Shown: piece by piece, positions 16,477-24,441 of the stretch
How positions within the stretch are numbered: the first letter of the stretch is position 1
How the letters are laid out: the number at the start of each line of letters is the position of its first letter
NCBI GenBank assembly: GCA_964510315.1
Contig: CAZEAP010000005.1
Location: 62,001 to 126,000 of the forward strand
Direction: 5' to 3'
Source of the DNA: CAZEAP01 sp964510315
GTDB lineage: Bacteria; Planctomycetota; Brocadiia; SM23-32
Length of the DNA stretch: 64,000 nt
Translations under genes and position numbers: made by a program
The notes under the pieces: generated by a model
Told to the model about the DNA's origin: nothing
What the model saw: the letters and a program-made list of their open reading frames with translations, nothing else
Databases searched by the model: none

Positions 16477-18018
16477 TTGGCTGACAGACGCGTACTCATC
16501 ATCGGGATCGACGGCGGAACCTGGCGGATACTCGATCGCGCCATGGCCGGCGGACACATGCCGTTCCTCAAGGGCCTGAGCGAACGCGGTCGGCGCGCCC
16601 TCATGCAGTCCACGCTCCCCGCCAACACCCCCGCCGCCTGGACGGCCTTCCAGACCGGCCTGCCGCCGGCCAAAAGCGGCGTCTATGACTTCCGCCGCTG
16701 GAACCGCACCACCCGCCGGGAGGAGCTGATCGACTCCCGCGCTCTCCCCCGCACCATCTGGGAGGTGGCCGGGGATCACGACCGCCGCGTCGGGTTCCTC
16801 AACCTGCCCCTCACCTTCCCGCCCTTCCCGGTCAACGGCTTTAGCATCTCCGGGTTCACCACGCCCGGGCCCGATGCGGACTGGACCCGTCCGCGCTCGC
16901 TCAAAGCCGACCTGCTGGAGGCGGTCCCCGACTACGAGATCGTGCTGGACAAGAAGGTGAACAGCTACCGTCCGGCCAAAGACCTGGAGGGTGCGCTCGA
17001 CTACATGTCCGGGCTGGTGCAGCAGCGGACGGCAGCCTCCGAATATCTGCTCGGCCGGTTCGACCTCGATCTCTACATGGTGCACTTCCACGCCAGCGAT
17101 TTCATGCAGCATTCCGGCTGGGCCTTCCTCGACCCCGATCACGAACTCTACGAGCCCGAGAAAAACGAGCGCATCTTCCGTCGCCTCTACGCCCGGCTGG
17201 ACGACGGGATGCGGCGGGTGGTGGAGGCGTTCGACGCCCGCAGCGACCGGCCCTTCAGCCTGTTCGTGGTCTCCGACCACGGCTTCGAGGCACACGAGCG
17301 GACCTTCTACCTGGGCAACTGGCTGGGCGGCGGGCGGCCCGGCCTCCGAAGGAAAATCGCCAACCGATGCCGCAGGGGCGTGATGAAGCTGCTGAACTTC
17401 GTCGCCCGGGTGGATACGCTGAACCTGCGGAAGGCGCTGCTCCCGAAGCGGGCCCGCCGTGCCGTGGCCGACCGCGCCTTCCGGCCCGGAGAGAGCGGCA
17501 AAAAACCCCGCCCCGTGGCCCTGGCCCGGGGGCTTGCCGGCGAAGCGTTCCTCTTCCTCAACACCGACTCACCGGAAGCCCGGGAAGCCTGGGGCGGCCT
17601 GAAAGAGCGGCTCCTCCGGATCACCGATCCGGAGACCGGCCGACGCCCCATCCGGCAGATACACGACGTACCCTCCGGCTACGACCCCCAATGGATGCCG
17701 GACCGCATAGTCGAGCCGGCGGAAGGTTACGCCCTGGTGGGAGACCGCCGCCTGAACAAGCCGATCTTCGAAGGGGTCGACGCCCGGGAGCAGTACCAGG
17801 CGGGCAAACACCACCGCGACGGCATCTTCGTCGCCGTGGATGAGGACGCCGAATACCCCGACAGGATCCCCATCGAGCGGATGGCCGGCATCGTGCTGAA
17901 CCGGCTCGGGGTGCCGCCGGAAGGCCTGGGCGAACCCGTCGAGAGGGACCGCGCCGTCAGCGAAAAAGAACAGGCCGCCGTGCGCAAGACACTGGAACAA
18001 CTGGGCTACATGTCCTGA
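16477..18018 (+). CDS. Type I phosphodiesterase/nucleotide pyrophosphatase-family protein
   Basis: A 513-residue alkaline-phosphatase-fold protein of the PF01663 branch. Metal and nucleophile sites are visible: LIIGIDGGTWRIL (7-19), Thr nucleophile T51 in PANTPAAWTAFQTG, then HASDFMQH and VVSDHGFEAHE. Known relatives hydrolyse phosphodiesters or move phospho-groups. It lacks a signal peptide, so it probably works in the cytoplasm, perhaps on a sugar-nucleotide, lipid-linked precursor or phosphoglycan. The C-terminus is TLEQLGYMS, similar to the tails of the three sulfatase-fold enzymes in this locus. Start is TTG 16477 after GGAGG at 16463-16467, four bases after the previous stop. The repeat array follows directly. 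Confidence 0.82.
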   Translation: MADRRVLIIGIDGGTWRILDRAMAGGHMPFLKGLSERGRRALMQSTLPANTPAAWTAFQTGLPPAKSGVYDFRRWNRTTRREELIDSRALPRTIWEVAGDHDRRVGFLNLPLTFPPFPVNGFSISGFTTPGPDADWTRPRSLKADLLEAVPDYEIVLDKKVNSYRPAKDLEGALDYMSGLVQQRTAASEYLLGRFDLDLYMVHFHASDFMQHSGWAFLDPDHELYEPEKNERIFRRLYARLDDGMRRVVEAFDARSDRPFSLFVVSDHGFEAHERTFYLGNWLGGGRPGLRRKIANRCRRGVMKLLNFVARVDTLNLRKALLPKRARRAVADRAFRPGESGKKPRPVALARGLAGEAFLFLNTDSPEAREAWGGLKERLLRITDPETGRRPIRQIHDVPSGYDPQWMPDRIVEPAEGYALVGDRRLNKPIFEGVDAREQYQAGKHHRDGIFVAVDEDAEYPDRIPIERMAGIVLNRLGVPPEGLGEPVERDRAVSEKEQAAVRKTLEQLGYMS

Positions 18019-18054
18019 GCACAGTCGAAGGAAGGAAACAGGAATGAACCAGGC

Positions 18055-18145
18055 TGTCTCGCCCTTTCAGGGCTCATTTGTGGGGGCGTCCCGCAGACCC
18101 AGGGCTGCGCCCTGGGCTGGTATGTCAGGCTCCTTCAGAGCCAAA
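18055..18145 (-). repeat. Inverted, diverged copy of the hairpin repeat
   Basis: TGTCTCGCCCTTTCAGGGCT (from 18055) is identical to the reverse complement of the last part of the 127-bp repeat unit. It is followed in order by CCCAGGGC-tgc-GCCCTGGG and GGCTC-cttca-GAGCC, the counterparts of the unit's other two hairpins. So this copy faces the tandem array at 18292-18721. Confidence 0.65.
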
Positions 18146-18291
18146 AGACCAGACACCTCGGCACGCGGGCGGAGGGATGGGATCATGTTCTTCTTCGGTC
18201 CGCGGCCAGGTATGTTGCGCCCCGTTTAGGCTCCTTACGGCCGATTCCCAGCGGAAAAGGTTCTTTACCGGCGGGGAGGGCCAAGAAGAGG

Positions 18292-18721
18292 TTTGAGCCC
18301 GGAGGGCTCAGACATAAAAGCCCGGGGCGAAGCCCCGGGTGTTGAGACCATCGGCAGCATAATGGAGCCCTGAAAGGGCGAGACATAACCGGACCCCGGG
18401 AGGAGGACCGCAAAGGCCTTTGAGCCCGGAGGGCTCAGACATAAAAGCCCGGGGCGAAGCCCCGGGTGTTGAGACCAACGGCAGCATAATGGAGCCCTGA
18501 AAAGGCGAGACATAACCGGACCCCGGGAGGAGGACCGCAAAGGCGTTTGAGCCCGGAGGGCTCAGACATAAAAGCCCGGGGCGAAGCCCCGGGTGCTGCG
18601 ACCAACGGCAGCATAATGGAGCCCTGAAAGGGCGAGACATAACCGGACCCCGGGAGGAGGACCGCAAACGCCTTTGAGCCCGAAGGGCTCAGACATAAAA
18701 GCCCGGGGCGAAGCCCCGGGA
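18292..18721 (+). repeat. 127-bp tandem repeat of GC hairpins (3.4 copies)
   Basis: Copies begin at TTTGAG at 18292, 18419, 18546 and 18673: an exact 127-bp period, with the fourth copy cut after its second hairpin. Each unit holds GAGCCC-gga-GGGCTC, CCCGGGGC-gaa-GCCCCGGG and GCCC-tgaaa-GGGC, linked by ACATAA spacers. Copies differ at only a few positions, for example in the GGGC of the third hairpin. Because 127 is not a multiple of three, reading frames across the array rotate, and the short open frames here are artefacts. This accounts for the gene-free stretch 18019-18846; the flanks 18146-18291 and 18722-18846 show weaker fragments only. Confidence 0.9.
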
Positions 18722-18846
18722 ACCGGAGGAACAAAACCAAGAAAAGCCCTGAAAGGCCGAAACACGAGAATGTGAGCTTGAAGGAACCTGGGCTTGCACG
18801 CTGAAACGCCGACGAGCCCTTATTCTGTCCTGAACGGACGGGAAGA

Positions 18847-20994
18847 ATGACCACACACAACCACAACGTCCCGCCGGCCGACGGGCCGCTTGTCTCGGTG
18901 GCCGTCTGCACCTACGGCCGGCCGGACCTGCTGGCCGTCGCGCTGAGCAGCCTGGCCCGCCAGACGGCGCCGCGGCAGGACTTCGAGGTGCTGGTGGTGG
19001 ACAATGAACCGTCCGAGAGGACCCGCGCTGTGGCGGCGGGATTCAGCCCCGACCTGGACCTCCGCTACATCGTCCAGCCGAAGACCGGCCTGAGCCATGC
19101 CCGCAACGCCGCCTGGCGGCGGGCGCGCGGATGGTACGTCGCCTACCTCGACGACGACGCAAAGGCCGCCCCGGACTGGGTGCAGCACATCTGCCGTATA
19201 CTGCGCTCCGACGACCCGCCGGATGTCTTCGGCGGCAAGATACTGCCCTTCCATCACGGAGAATGCCCCGACTGGGTGGACGAGGACGTGTTCAGCGTCA
19301 CCTGCGACCTGCACGATCTCGGAGACGACCCATGCCGACGGGACGAGCCGCCCTTCCTCTGGGGCTCCAATATCGCCATCCGGAGGGACCTGCTGGAGGG
19401 GCTGGGAGGCTTCAGCCCGAAGCTGGGCATGAGCGGTAAGGGCGCTTACTACGGTGAGGAATCGGACTTCCAGTTCCGGGTGTTCCAGGAAGGCGGTTCC
19501 ATCTGGTACTTCCCGGAACTGGTAGTCTACCACCTGAGCCGCCCGGAGAAACGGCGGATCGCCTCGCTGATCAAGCTCCAGTGGGCCCACGGCGCCTCGC
19601 ACGTGTCGGTGATGGCCCATCAGGGGGCGCGGTTCGGCGCAACAGAGGGTTTTCGGCAGGCTTTCCGGGGAGCCCGGCGCTTCGTGCGGGGGCTTATCGA
19701 GTGGCCGCTGCGCGACAGGCGGCGCTACCCGCGCCCGGAGCCCTACTGCATGGACACCGTGGTGCCGGCCGCCGGCATGATGAGCACGGGGCTGACGAAA
19801 CTGCGGATCAGCCTGGGCAGGGCCTTCCGTTTCGCGTCGGATGATGAAGGCGATGCGTGGAGGGCCGAAACCCGACACCGCCCCTCTTTCCGGATGAGCC
19901 CGCGTTTCGAGGAGGGCCTCGTCTCGGTCATCATGCCGGCCTACAACCGGGAGTGGATCATCGAGGAGACCCTGGAGTGCGTCCGGCGGCAGACCTACCG
20001 GCCGATCGAGTTGGTGGTGGTGGACGACGGCTCCACCGACGGGACGGCCCGGGCGGTCGAGCGATTCGCGGAGTCGGCGGGCGACGATCTGAACGTCCGC
20101 TGCCTTCGGAAAGAGAACGAAGGGGCCAACACGGCCCGCAACTACGGCCTGGAGCGCTGCCGGGGGGAGTTCATCCAGTTCCTCGACTCCGACGACGTCA
20201 TCATGCCGGACAAGATAGAGCGGCAGGTGGAGCTGATGCGCCGCGAGCCGGAGGTGCAGTACGTCTTCTCCGCGTTCAAGATACTTCGTCACGAGAGCGG
20301 CGAGGTGGACGAGGGCCTCGCGGCGGAATTCTCCGGCGACCGCGATGAGCTGCTCGACGGCATGATCGAGATGGCGAACCTGCCGCTGTGGACGGTCAAC
20401 GGCCTGTATCGGCGCGGGCTGTGCCGGCGGATAGGGCCCTGGGAGACCCGCTGGCAGATACATGATCGGCTCTACAACACCCGGCTTCTGCTGACGAACG
20501 TTCCCCTCCGCTACGTCCCGGAGGTGCACGCGCTGATGCGGCGTCACGAGCGGGAACGCTGGACCGCCCACACCTGGGAGCCGGAACGGATGATGTCCCA
20601 CCGGCGCGGATGGCTGGAGCTGGTGAAGCTGCTGAGGCTATCCGGCGAGCTGAACCGCCGCCGCCGGCGAATACTGATGTCCTCCTTCGCGCACCTGGCC
20701 AGGGGAATGCTGGAAGCGGGCCACCGGGACGTCGCCCGACGGCTCCTGCTGGATGGACTGCGCGTGGCCCCGAGGGGACGCCGCACGCCCCTCGCCGCCG
20801 CACTGCTGACCTTCAATGTGCCGGGGAAGGCCGAAGGCGTGAGAGCCGTCCGGCCCAGGCGGCTCTCAGCGACCGGCGCCCGGCTGGGCCGACTGCTTCG
20901 GTCCGCCGCGCGGGTCTACCGGCGCCGGGGAGTGAAGGCGATATTTGCGAAGACGTTCGGCAGAATCCGCAGAGCGCTTGGAGGCGGCACGTGA
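18847..20994 (+). CDS. Two-domain family 2 glycosyltransferase
   Basis: A 715-residue fusion of two GT-A domains. Domain 1 (about 15-250) has LVSVAVCTYGRPDLL, VLVVDNEPSE, the metal-binding YLDDD near 100, and FLWGSNIAIRRDLL. Domain 2 (from about 359) has LVSVIMPAYNREWIIEET, VVVDDGSTDGT and FLDSDD near 444, then WTVNGLYRRGLCRRIGPWE. The two domains are not close copies of each other. Domain 2 and its helical tail are very close to the single-domain transferase encoded next (20991-22091). A bifunctional enzyme adding two sugars in turn is likely. Its stop overlaps the next GTG by 4 bases. It begins 126 bp after the repeat array, with no strong ribosome binding site. Confidence 0.88.
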   Translation: MTTHNHNVPPADGPLVSVAVCTYGRPDLLAVALSSLARQTAPRQDFEVLVVDNEPSERTRAVAAGFSPDLDLRYIVQPKTGLSHARNAAWRRARGWYVAYLDDDAKAAPDWVQHICRILRSDDPPDVFGGKILPFHHGECPDWVDEDVFSVTCDLHDLGDDPCRRDEPPFLWGSNIAIRRDLLEGLGGFSPKLGMSGKGAYYGEESDFQFRVFQEGGSIWYFPELVVYHLSRPEKRRIASLIKLQWAHGASHVSVMAHQGARFGATEGFRQAFRGARRFVRGLIEWPLRDRRRYPRPEPYCMDTVVPAAGMMSTGLTKLRISLGRAFRFASDDEGDAWRAETRHRPSFRMSPRFEEGLVSVIMPAYNREWIIEETLECVRRQTYRPIELVVVDDGSTDGTARAVERFAESAGDDLNVRCLRKENEGANTARNYGLERCRGEFIQFLDSDDVIMPDKIERQVELMRREPEVQYVFSAFKILRHESGEVDEGLAAEFSGDRDELLDGMIEMANLPLWTVNGLYRRGLCRRIGPWETRWQIHDRLYNTRLLLTNVPLRYVPEVHALMRRHERERWTAHTWEPERMMSHRRGWLELVKLLRLSGELNRRRRRILMSSFAHLARGMLEAGHRDVARRLLLDGLRVAPRGRRTPLAAALLTFNVPGKAEGVRAVRPRRLSATGARLGRLLRSAARVYRRRGVKAIFAKTFGRIRRALGGGT

Positions 20995-22091
20995 GCGAAA
21001 CCACCGACAGGGCGAACCACGACCTGAAGCCGCCGGCCCTGCGGATGCCGGCCGATTTCCGCCAGGACCTCGTCTCGGTCATCATGCCGGTCTACAACCG
21101 GGAGTGGATCCTCGAGGAGACCCTGGATTGCATCCGGGAGCAGACCTACCGTCCCATCGAACTGGTCGTCGTGGACGACGGGTCCACGGACCGCACGCCC
21201 GACGTCGTGCGCGCGTTTGGGGAGTCCAGCGGAGAGGGCATCCGGTTGACTTGCCTGCGGCAGGAGAACCTGGGCGCCAACGCGGCCCGAAACCGCGGCC
21301 TGGAGGCATCCCGCGGCGAGTTCATCCAATTTCTTGACAGCGACGATTTGATCGTGCCGGAGAAACTCTCCCGCCAGGTCGAGGTGATGGGGGAGCAGCC
21401 CCGGGTGCAGTACGTCTTCGCCCGATGGCAGATACTCTACCAGGAGAGCGGCCGGAAAGGGGACCCGTGGCCGGAGGACTTCACGCCCGACCGGCAGGAC
21501 CTGCTGGACGCCATGATCACCCTCTACGCGCATCCGACTCTGCCGGTCTGCTCGATCAACGGACTCTACCGGCGCTCCCTGTGCCGCCGGATCGGCCCCT
21601 GGGAGACGCGCTGGCAGATCCACGACCGGCATTACCACACGCGGATGCTTCTGCTCGGGGAGCCTTACCGTTTCATCCCGCCGGTTCACGCTTACGTGCG
21701 GCTGCACGAGGGATTCCGCGCGGGGCACCATGCGGCCCGGGCCGGTCGGCTGGCCTCTCACCGGCTGGGCTGGCACGCGATGGAGGCCCTGTTCGAAGAG
21801 GCCGGCGAAATCAACCTCCGACGCCGCCGCATCCTGGCCCGATCATACCGGGACCTCGCCGGGCTCGCCCTCGGGGCCGGCGCACCGGAACTCGCCCGGC
21901 GGTTCACCGCCGACGCGCTCCGGACGGCCCCGGCCGCCTTCCGCCTCCGGCTCCGCGCGGAAGCCCTTTTTGACCGTATGCCCGGCGCGGAACTGCTTCG
22001 GGCCGCCGCGCACTCCTACGACGAGGGAGGCGCCGCGCTTCTGATGAAACGCACGTTGAGCAAGCTCTGGTCGAGGCCGGGACCCGCATGA
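20991..22091 (+). CDS. Family 2 glycosyltransferase, paralogue of the preceding C-terminal domain
   Basis: A 366-residue GT-A transferase. LVSVIMPVYNREWILEET, ELVVVDDGSTDRT and QFLDSDDL mark the donor and metal site. INGLYRRSLCRRIGPWE and TRWQIHDRHYHTRML match the second half of the upstream protein nearly word for word, so the pair arose by tandem duplication. The start is GTG 20991, overlapping the upstream stop (GTGA), with GGAGG six bases before it. A long in-frame extension upstream lies inside the previous gene and is rejected. Linkage specificity unknown. Confidence 0.88.
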   Translation: MSETTDRANHDLKPPALRMPADFRQDLVSVIMPVYNREWILEETLDCIREQTYRPIELVVVDDGSTDRTPDVVRAFGESSGEGIRLTCLRQENLGANAARNRGLEASRGEFIQFLDSDDLIVPEKLSRQVEVMGEQPRVQYVFARWQILYQESGRKGDPWPEDFTPDRQDLLDAMITLYAHPTLPVCSINGLYRRSLCRRIGPWETRWQIHDRHYHTRMLLLGEPYRFIPPVHAYVRLHEGFRAGHHAARAGRLASHRLGWHAMEALFEEAGEINLRRRRILARSYRDLAGLALGAGAPELARRFTADALRTAPAAFRLRLRAEALFDRMPGAELLRAAAHSYDEGGAALLMKRTLSKLWSRPGPA

Positions 22092-23200
22092 ATCCGCACA
22101 ACACATCGCAGCCTGACTCTCCCCGCGTCTCGGTGGTGCTGGCCGTCCACAACGGCGAGGATATGGTGGGAGAGGCGGTCCGCAGCGTGCTGGAACAGAC
22201 GCTGGAGGACTTCGAGCTGATCGCCATCGACGACGGCTCCACCGACGGGACGCCGGAGGTGCTTCGCTCATTTGAGGACTCCCGGATGCGCGTCGTGACC
22301 AATCCGGAGAACAGCGGTTACGTAACGGTCCGGAACACGGGGCTTCGGCTGGCGCGGGCACCCCTGCTGGCCGTACATGACCACGACGACCTTTCCCGGG
22401 CGGACAGGCTCCAGCGGCAGGTCCGGTTCCTGGAGCGGCATCCGGAGTGTGCCGCCGTCAGTTCGTGGTACAGGTTCAGCGCCTTCGGCCGAGCCGAGCG
22501 GCTGATCACCATGCCCACCGAAGATAGGGCGATACGCTGGCGGCTTCTCTTTGCCCCGGCGGTGCCTCACGGCGCGATGACCCTCCGGGTGGCCGCGGCC
22601 CGGCAGGCCGGCGGGTACGACCAGCGGTATCACCACGCGGAGGATTACGACCTCCAGTGCCGCCTGGGGCGGGTCGGGCGGCTGCGCAACATCCCCGAGC
22701 CCCTGATGACCGTCCGGCGACGGGCCGAGAGCGTTTCGGTTCGGGAAAGCGAACTCCAGCGGGCCAACCGGCTGCGGATAAGCCGACGTGAGCTGGCCCG
22801 GCTGAGCGGTCTGGAAGAGGTTCCGGCTCACCTGCAGGCGGCCGCCGAACTGTTCCTCGCCGGCCGTTCGGGCTCCTCCGAGGTGCCGCCCGAGGAGGCC
22901 GTCCGGTTCGGCCTGCGGGTGGCCCGGCGGTTCCGGGAGGCCCACGGCGGCGCGGACTTCCTTTCCGGGGAGTTGTCGAAGCGGCTGGCGAAGCACCTGC
23001 GCTTCGCCCTGGCCCACTGGTGGTCCCGTCCCCAGGAGGCACGCCGGAGGGCGCGCTACGCGGCGGCCCTGGCCCGCAGCGACCTGGTCGGGAGCCCGGT
23101 GGGCGCGCTCGCCGGGGCGGCGTGGCGATCTCTGTCGCGCAGGATCCGCGGCCGCGCCGAATCTCGGCGCTCTTCAGCAGGAGCAGGTGAAGCGAAATGA
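22088..23200 (+). CDS. Family 2 glycosyltransferase
   Basis: A 370-residue transferase with RVSVVLAVHNGEDMV, ELIAIDDGSTDGT and the DHDD metal site, then HPECAAVSSWYRF and AEDYDLQCRLGRVGRLRN. These blocks and the basic helical C-terminal half make it a paralogue of the transferase at 15216-16472, about 7 kb upstream. ATG overlaps the previous stop by 4 bases (ATGA), implying coupled translation. Probably extends the same polymer; sugars unknown. Confidence 0.88.
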   Translation: MNPHNTSQPDSPRVSVVLAVHNGEDMVGEAVRSVLEQTLEDFELIAIDDGSTDGTPEVLRSFEDSRMRVVTNPENSGYVTVRNTGLRLARAPLLAVHDHDDLSRADRLQRQVRFLERHPECAAVSSWYRFSAFGRAERLITMPTEDRAIRWRLLFAPAVPHGAMTLRVAAARQAGGYDQRYHHAEDYDLQCRLGRVGRLRNIPEPLMTVRRRAESVSVRESELQRANRLRISRRELARLSGLEEVPAHLQAAAELFLAGRSGSSEVPPEEAVRFGLRVARRFREAHGGADFLSGELSKRLAKHLRFALAHWWSRPQEARRRARYAAALARSDLVGSPVGALAGAAWRSLSRRIRGRAESRRSSAGAGEAK

Positions 23201-24441
23201 ACGTCCTGCACGTCAACACCCGGGCGACGGTCGGAGGCGCGGCGCGGGCCTGCCGGCGTCTCCACGAGGCGCTCCGGCGGGCCGGGCACGACTCCAGGAT
23301 ACTCTCCCGCGACTACTCGGCGAGTTCGGAGGAGCTTGTGAACTGGCTCCCGAACCCCGTCCTCGGGCGCCTGGCCGTCCGGCTGACGTGGCTGCTGGAG
23401 AGAAGCACCGGCCTGGAGGGCTTCCTCGACGCCGCCTCGTGGCTGGGCCACCGGCGGCACGTGCGCTGGGCCGACGTCGTCAACCTGCACAACGTCCATG
23501 GGTTCCTCCTCTCGCTCCCCCTGCTGCCACACTTCGAGAGCCATGCCCCGCTGATCTGGACACTCCACGATGCGTGGCCCCTCACCGCCCACTGCTTCTA
23601 CCCGATGGGGTGTGAAGGGTGGCTGCGGCGCTGTCGGGAGTGCCCGAATCCGGCCGGCCGGCTGCCCGGCCGGGGGGCCGTGACCCGCCTGCTCTACCGA
23701 CTGCGCCGACGGGTCTACGACAGGATCGATCCGGTGATCGTGACGCCCTCCCGCTGGCTGCTGGAGATGGTGCGGCGCTCTCCCCTCACGTGCGGCTTCC
23801 GGTCCAGATGCATCCCCAACGGGCTCGACCTGGAGGTCTTTCGTCCCCTCGGCAGGCAGGCGGCACGGGAGGCCCTCGGCCTCCGGAGCGAGGGGCCGGT
23901 GGTCATGTTCGGGGCCAGGTCCCTGACCCGCCGAAGGAAAGGGCGGGGCGTGCTGCAGGAGGCGCTGGAACGTCTGCGCAGCCGCGGCGTCCAGGGGGTC
24001 ACGCTCTTGTCGGTCGGTCAGCTCGGCGTTGCGGCTCCCCCGCTCCCCTATCCGCTGCGGCGCCTCGGCACGGTGGATTCACAGCGGCGGATGGCGCTGG
24101 CATACTCGGCCGCGGACGTGTTCGTGCTGCCCACGCGGGCGGACAACCTGCCCAACACGCTGGTGGAAAGCATCGCCTGCGGGACGCCGTGCGTCTCCTT
24201 CCGGGTGGGCGGTGTGCCGGAGGTGGTCCGGCCGGGCGAGACGGGCTGGCTGGCCGAACCCGGAAGCCCCGAAGGGCTGGCCGAGTGCCTGGAAGAGGCG
24301 CTCCTCGGAGGCGAGCAGGAGCGCATGGGCCGAAGCTGCCGACGGGTTGCGGAGGAGGAATACGACGTCCGCCTGATGGCCGAGCGTTACGTAGCGCTCT
24401 ACTCGGAGGCACAGTCCCGGAGGACGGAGGCAACCTTATGA
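23197..24441 (+). CDS. Family 4 glycosyltransferase
   Basis: A 414-residue GT-B fold transferase of the WcaC/WcaL-like type. The N-terminal acceptor domain starts NVLHVNTRATVGGAARACRR and includes IWTLHDAWPLTAHCFYP with a cysteine-rich stretch (GCEGWLRRCRECP) that is typical of this subfamily. The C-terminal donor domain carries FVLPTRADNLPNTLVESIACGTPCVSF, the E-x7-E type signature. A retaining transfer is expected. The ATG overlaps the preceding stop by 4 bases. GGAGG near its end serves the next gene. Confidence 0.88.
   Translation: MNVLHVNTRATVGGAARACRRLHEALRRAGHDSRILSRDYSASSEELVNWLPNPVLGRLAVRLTWLLERSTGLEGFLDAASWLGHRRHVRWADVVNLHNVHGFLLSLPLLPHFESHAPLIWTLHDAWPLTAHCFYPMGCEGWLRRCRECPNPAGRLPGRGAVTRLLYRLRRRVYDRIDPVIVTPSRWLLEMVRRSPLTCGFRSRCIPNGLDLEVFRPLGRQAAREALGLRSEGPVVMFGARSLTRRRKGRGVLQEALERLRSRGVQGVTLLSVGQLGVAAPPLPYPLRRLGTVDSQRRMALAYSAADVFVLPTRADNLPNTLVESIACGTPCVSFRVGGVPEVVRPGETGWLAEPGSPEGLAECLEEALLGGEQERMGRSCRRVAEEEYDVRLMAERYVALYSEAQSRRTEATL

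Noticed and set aside
18292..18721. Possible CRISPR array
   Set aside because: The whole 127-bp unit repeats, with no unique spacers between short repeats, and no cas gene is nearby.
18183..18911. Overlapping minus-strand frames with repeated peptides
   Set aside because: They are translations of the 127-bp hairpin repeat in rotating frames (127 is not divisible by three) and have no coding signature.
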